Shown in pieces: positions 6,481-8,351 of a stretch of 8,351 nucleotides of DNA. Position 1 is the stretch's first letter; each line of letters opens with the position of its first letter. A program made the translations under genes and the position numbers. The stretch comes from an uncultured Clostridium sp. (GTDB lineage: Bacteria; Bacillota_A; Clostridia; TANB77; CAG-508), in assembly GCA_905200315.1 (NCBI GenBank), contig CAJKKA010000065.1:1-8351 (forward strand), given 5' to 3'. The notes below the pieces were generated by a model. The model was not told the origin of the DNA, made no database searches, and worked only from the letters and a program-made list of their open reading frames with translations.

Positions 6481-6921
6481 TTATGCTAATATTTCTTTAA
6501 CCACTTCGTTTATTGCTTTTCCATCTGCTGAAGCACCTATTTCTTCCTTACACGCCTTCATAACTTTTCCCATATCTTTCATTGATGTGGCTCCGGTTTT
6601 TTCTATTATTTCTTTTACTTTTTCTGTTAATTCTTCTTTTGTAAGTTGTTTTGGTAAATATTCCTCTAATATTGTTATTTCTTCTTTTGCTTGATTTATT
6701 AAATCTTCTCTTTTGGCTTTTTCAAAATCTGCTAAAGAATCTTTTCTCTTTTTTACTTCTTTAGCTATTATATCTAAAATTTTGTTATCTTCTACTTCTA
6801 TCCCATTATCCTTTTCAAATTGTAATATTGCTGCTCTTACCATTTGTACAACATTCTTTCTTACAACATTTTTATCTTTCATAGATTGTTTTAAATCTTC
6901 CATTAATTTTTCTTTTAACAT
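6481..6921 (-). CDS. yqeY: GatB/YqeY domain protein
   Basis: The protein has 146 residues, close to the usual ~148 for stand-alone YqeY. It is soluble, helical and rich in Lys/Glu. Family features include MLKEKLMEDLKQSMK at the start, VVQMVRAAI, the stretch EEYLPKQLTKEEL in the middle, and a C-terminal MKDMGKVMKACKEE...GKAINEVVKEIL. YqeY resembles the tRNA-binding tail of the GatB amidotransferase subunit, but its own role is not established. The ATG at 6921 is preceded by AAGGAG (6930-6935) at 8 bases. A longer frame reaching 7023 would overlap the upstream gene and has no ribosome site. It is preceded by its own likely promoter. Confidence 0.93.
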   Translation of the reverse strand: MLKEKLMEDLKQSMKDKNVVRKNVVQMVRAAILQFEKDNGIEVEDNKILDIIAKEVKKRKDSLADFEKAKREDLINQAKEEITILEEYLPKQLTKEELTEKVKEIIEKTGATSMKDMGKVMKACKEEIGASADGKAINEVVKEILA

Positions 6922-6946
6922 ATAATCAGCTCCTTTTCTGTATTGT

Positions 6947-6975
6947 ATTTTATACCTTTTTTTATTATTTTTCAA
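6947..6975 (-). promoter_or_regulatory. Putative promoter of yqeY
   Basis: Sense strand TTGAAA (6970-6975), 17 bases, TAAAAT (6947-6952), about 26 bases before the yqeY start. It matches sigma-A boxes with few mismatches, but the region is AT-rich and such matches arise by chance. Confidence 0.45.
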
Positions 6976-7006
6976 TGGTTGATTTATTATTATGCAGGAC
7001 TCAGTG

Positions 7007-8311
7007 CTACCAATAAAGTGCACAACGGAATCCTAAATCACTACCGCTACCGCTAGTAGCATTGTAAGCACGCCTACACGCTGGGTCGCTATAAAGGCAA
7101 GTACCACCGCGACGAACGCACGGATAACTCGAACTATAATACTCTGTTGTCCATTCTATTACATTTCCACTCATATCTGCTATATTACATTTTATATCAT
7201 TACTGTATGAGCCACTTGCTACAACTCCACTATTTTTATTTCCAGCATTTCCTAACCCCCTTGTTGTTGAAAACCTGCTATTTGTATAATAATCTATATA
7301 TTTTAGAGCGGTATCCCACATATAACTATTTAATAAATCTGTTGTTACTTCATATCCATAATCGTTTTTCATTTTTTTTGCATATCCTTGTGCTGTATCT
7401 CTTGTAACATTTACCGTTGGAACTTTTCCTTTTTTTACTACACATTTACTATTTTCATATTTTGTTTCATATCTTCCTATATAATATCCTCCATATTTTT
7501 CAACTTTTTGTGCCCATGCACTATCTTTTGTTTCAGTATATTTGTTATAACTTTCACTATTGTAATTTAAACTATCTTGAAATTGATATCTATTTAATAC
7601 TACATTTGTTCCATCTACTGCTATCCATACAAATTGGTTTCCTTCTTTATCTTCTATTACCAATCCATATTTATATCCTTCTCCATTTGTCCAATTTGCA
7701 TTACTATCTATTGTATTATCTATTGAATTATCTACTGCTTTAAATCCTGCCGGTATTATTGGGTTACTGTATGTTGCTGGTTTTCCATTTATTGTTTTAG
7801 GCTCTGTTCCTTGTGTATTATCTCCATCTGCTATTGTTACGTTTCCACCAGAACTTCCATTTCCTCCTGTTGATGCACTTGCTATTTCATCTGGTATATT
7901 TATTGTTTCTTTTCCTATTGTTATTGTATTATCATCATTTATTGTGTATCCTTCTTGTTGAAGTTTTTCTTTTACTGGATCTAGTAAACCAGTATCACTC
8001 TTTGCATTTGCATCTCCTGTATTTTTATATACCTCATTTTCTAATACTGCTGTTTTTATTATCTCTTTTGCATTTGCTATTTTTGTTTGCTCACTTGCAT
8101 TATTTGCTTTTCCAAATATTCCATTTTCTCCCATTACCATGCTTAGTGTTACACCTGCAAGAATTAAAAGTACGATTATTGTTATAACCAAGGCTACCAA
8201 TGTTATGGCAGAATTTGAGGTTAGACGTTGGAAATTTGATATTGGATTGTTTTCTACAACATCTAATTTGTGTTTGTCAAATGTTTTTATATTATATGAG
8301 CTATGCCCCAA
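7007..8311 (-). CDS. Prepilin-like surface protein with C-terminal FGE/SUMF1 (C-type-lectin-fold) domain, candidate DGR target
   Basis: The layout, numbered from the TTG at 8311, is as follows. A short polar leader (1-34) precedes a hydrophobic prepilin-type helix SAITLVALVITII (from 34) and GENGIFGKA. A coiled, pilin-like stretch comes next (to about 140). A Gly/Ser linker (148-157) leads to an FGE-sulfatase-like domain (about 187-434) with KYGLVIEDKEGNQFVWI, YIGRYETKYE, DMSGNVIEWT (379-388), RRGG (400-403) and terminal GFRCALYW. This fold serves as a binding scaffold in DGR target proteins such as Treponema TvpA. The last 44 codons differ sharply in base and codon use from the rest. No ATG or ribosome site supports the TTG start, and the frame remains open to 8350, so the true start may lie outside. 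It is probably exported and anchored by its N terminus; an intact FGE enzyme is unlikely. Confidence 0.8.
   Translation of the reverse strand: MGHSSYNIKTFDKHKLDVVENNPISNFQRLTSNSAITLVALVITIIVLLILAGVTLSMVMGENGIFGKANNASEQTKIANAKEIIKTAVLENEVYKNTGDANAKSDTGLLDPVKEKLQQEGYTINDDNTITIGKETINIPDEIASASTGGNGSSGGNVTIADGDNTQGTEPKTINGKPATYSNPIIPAGFKAVDNSIDNTIDSNANWTNGEGYKYGLVIEDKEGNQFVWIAVDGTNVVLNRYQFQDSLNYNSESYNKYTETKDSAWAQKVEKYGGYYIGRYETKYENSKCVVKKGKVPTVNVTRDTAQGYAKKMKNDYGYEVTTDLLNSYMWDTALKYIDYYTNSRFSTTRGLGNAGNKNSGVVASGSYSNDIKCNIADMSGNVIEWTTEYYSSSYPCVRRGGTCLYSDPACRRAYNATSGSGSDLGFRCALYW
7010..7141 (-). other. Candidate diversity-generating retroelement variable region (VR)
   Basis: This covers residues 391-434, at the extreme 3' end of the FGE-like domain where DGR variable regions sit. 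Bases 7021-7140 are 50% GC, against 28% in the adjoining 60 bases. On the sense strand A falls to about 18%, against about 47% next door. Of 44 codons, 35 end in C or T, whereas the preceding codons mostly end in A. These traits fit adenine-specific mutagenic copying from an AAC/AAT-rich template. Conserved scaffold residues (RRGG, GFR) are kept. No template repeat or reverse transcriptase is in the window, so the call rests on composition, location and fold. Confidence 0.55.
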
Positions 8312-8351
8312 TAAGTGGACTTGATTTTCGCCCCCACCCTTAGGCTTCTTT
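8312..8351. other. GC-rich edge sequence of unknown origin upstream of the pilin-like gene
   Basis: Bases 8301-8351 are about 49% GC with a C-run (cgcccccaccc on the plus strand), unlike the AT-rich flanks of other genes here. It gives no ribosome site or promoter for the pilin-like gene, though that frame is open through it. It may be the end of a mobile element or another repeat; I could not identify it. Confidence 0.25.

Noticed and set aside
6922..7006. DGR template repeat or mutagenic-homing hairpin directly downstream of the candidate variable region
   Set aside because: The gap contains only AT-rich leader sequence of yqeY with no repeat of the variable region and no clear strong hairpin.
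6922..7023. Longer N terminus for yqeY starting at 7023
   Set aside because: It would overlap the pilin-like gene, has no ribosome site, and adds residues absent from the family; the ATG at 6921 has AAGGAG at ideal spacing.

Overview
This AT-rich window is read entirely from the minus strand. Gene content and codon use suggest an uncultured, gut-type Firmicute, probably Clostridia. The evidence is A-ending codons on the sense strand, strong AGGAG-type ribosome sites, a BspA-type leucine-rich-repeat scrap, and a clostridial prepilin-like ITLVALVITII leader. There is no 16S rRNA or other marker for a firmer placement. No gap between genes exceeds about 175 bases, and I see no tRNA, rRNA, CRISPR array or transposase.

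Region by region, following transcription from high to low coordinates. (1) About 8350-7007: a surface or pilin-like protein with a prepilin-type hydrophobic N terminus and a C-terminal formylglycine-generating-enzyme-like (C-type-lectin) fold. Its last 44 codons switch abruptly to 50% GC, lose adenine on the sense strand, and mostly end in C or T. This is what a diversity-generating retroelement (DGR) variable region looks like, but no template repeat or reverse transcriptase lies in the window. (2) 6921-5734: housekeeping-type genes yqeY and a hemolysin III/TrhA (PAQR) membrane protein. (3) 5707-3206: a zinc/cadmium resistance operon. A SmtB/CzrA-type ArsR repressor with an intact alpha-5 metal site overlaps a P1B-2 ATPase exporter. 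They are driven by a near-consensus promoter with a perfect 9-2-9 operator just downstream of the -10 box. The -35 box of this promoter lies in the terminator hairpin of the preceding gene. (4) 3030-1: a three-gene module of SPFH protein with zinc ribbons, zinc-ribbon membrane protein and TPM-domain protein. These match Bacillus subtilis YdjI, YdjG and YdjH, the membrane-stress partners of PspA, although no pspA is visible here.

Both ends of the window look abnormal. The first ~60 bases encode, on the opposite strand, a BspA-type repeat that interrupts the TPM gene. The last ~50 bases are GC-rich with no clear start for the pilin-like gene. Such edges fit contig ends falling in repeats or mobile elements, or a chimeric join, so the terminal parts of the two outermost genes should be read with caution.
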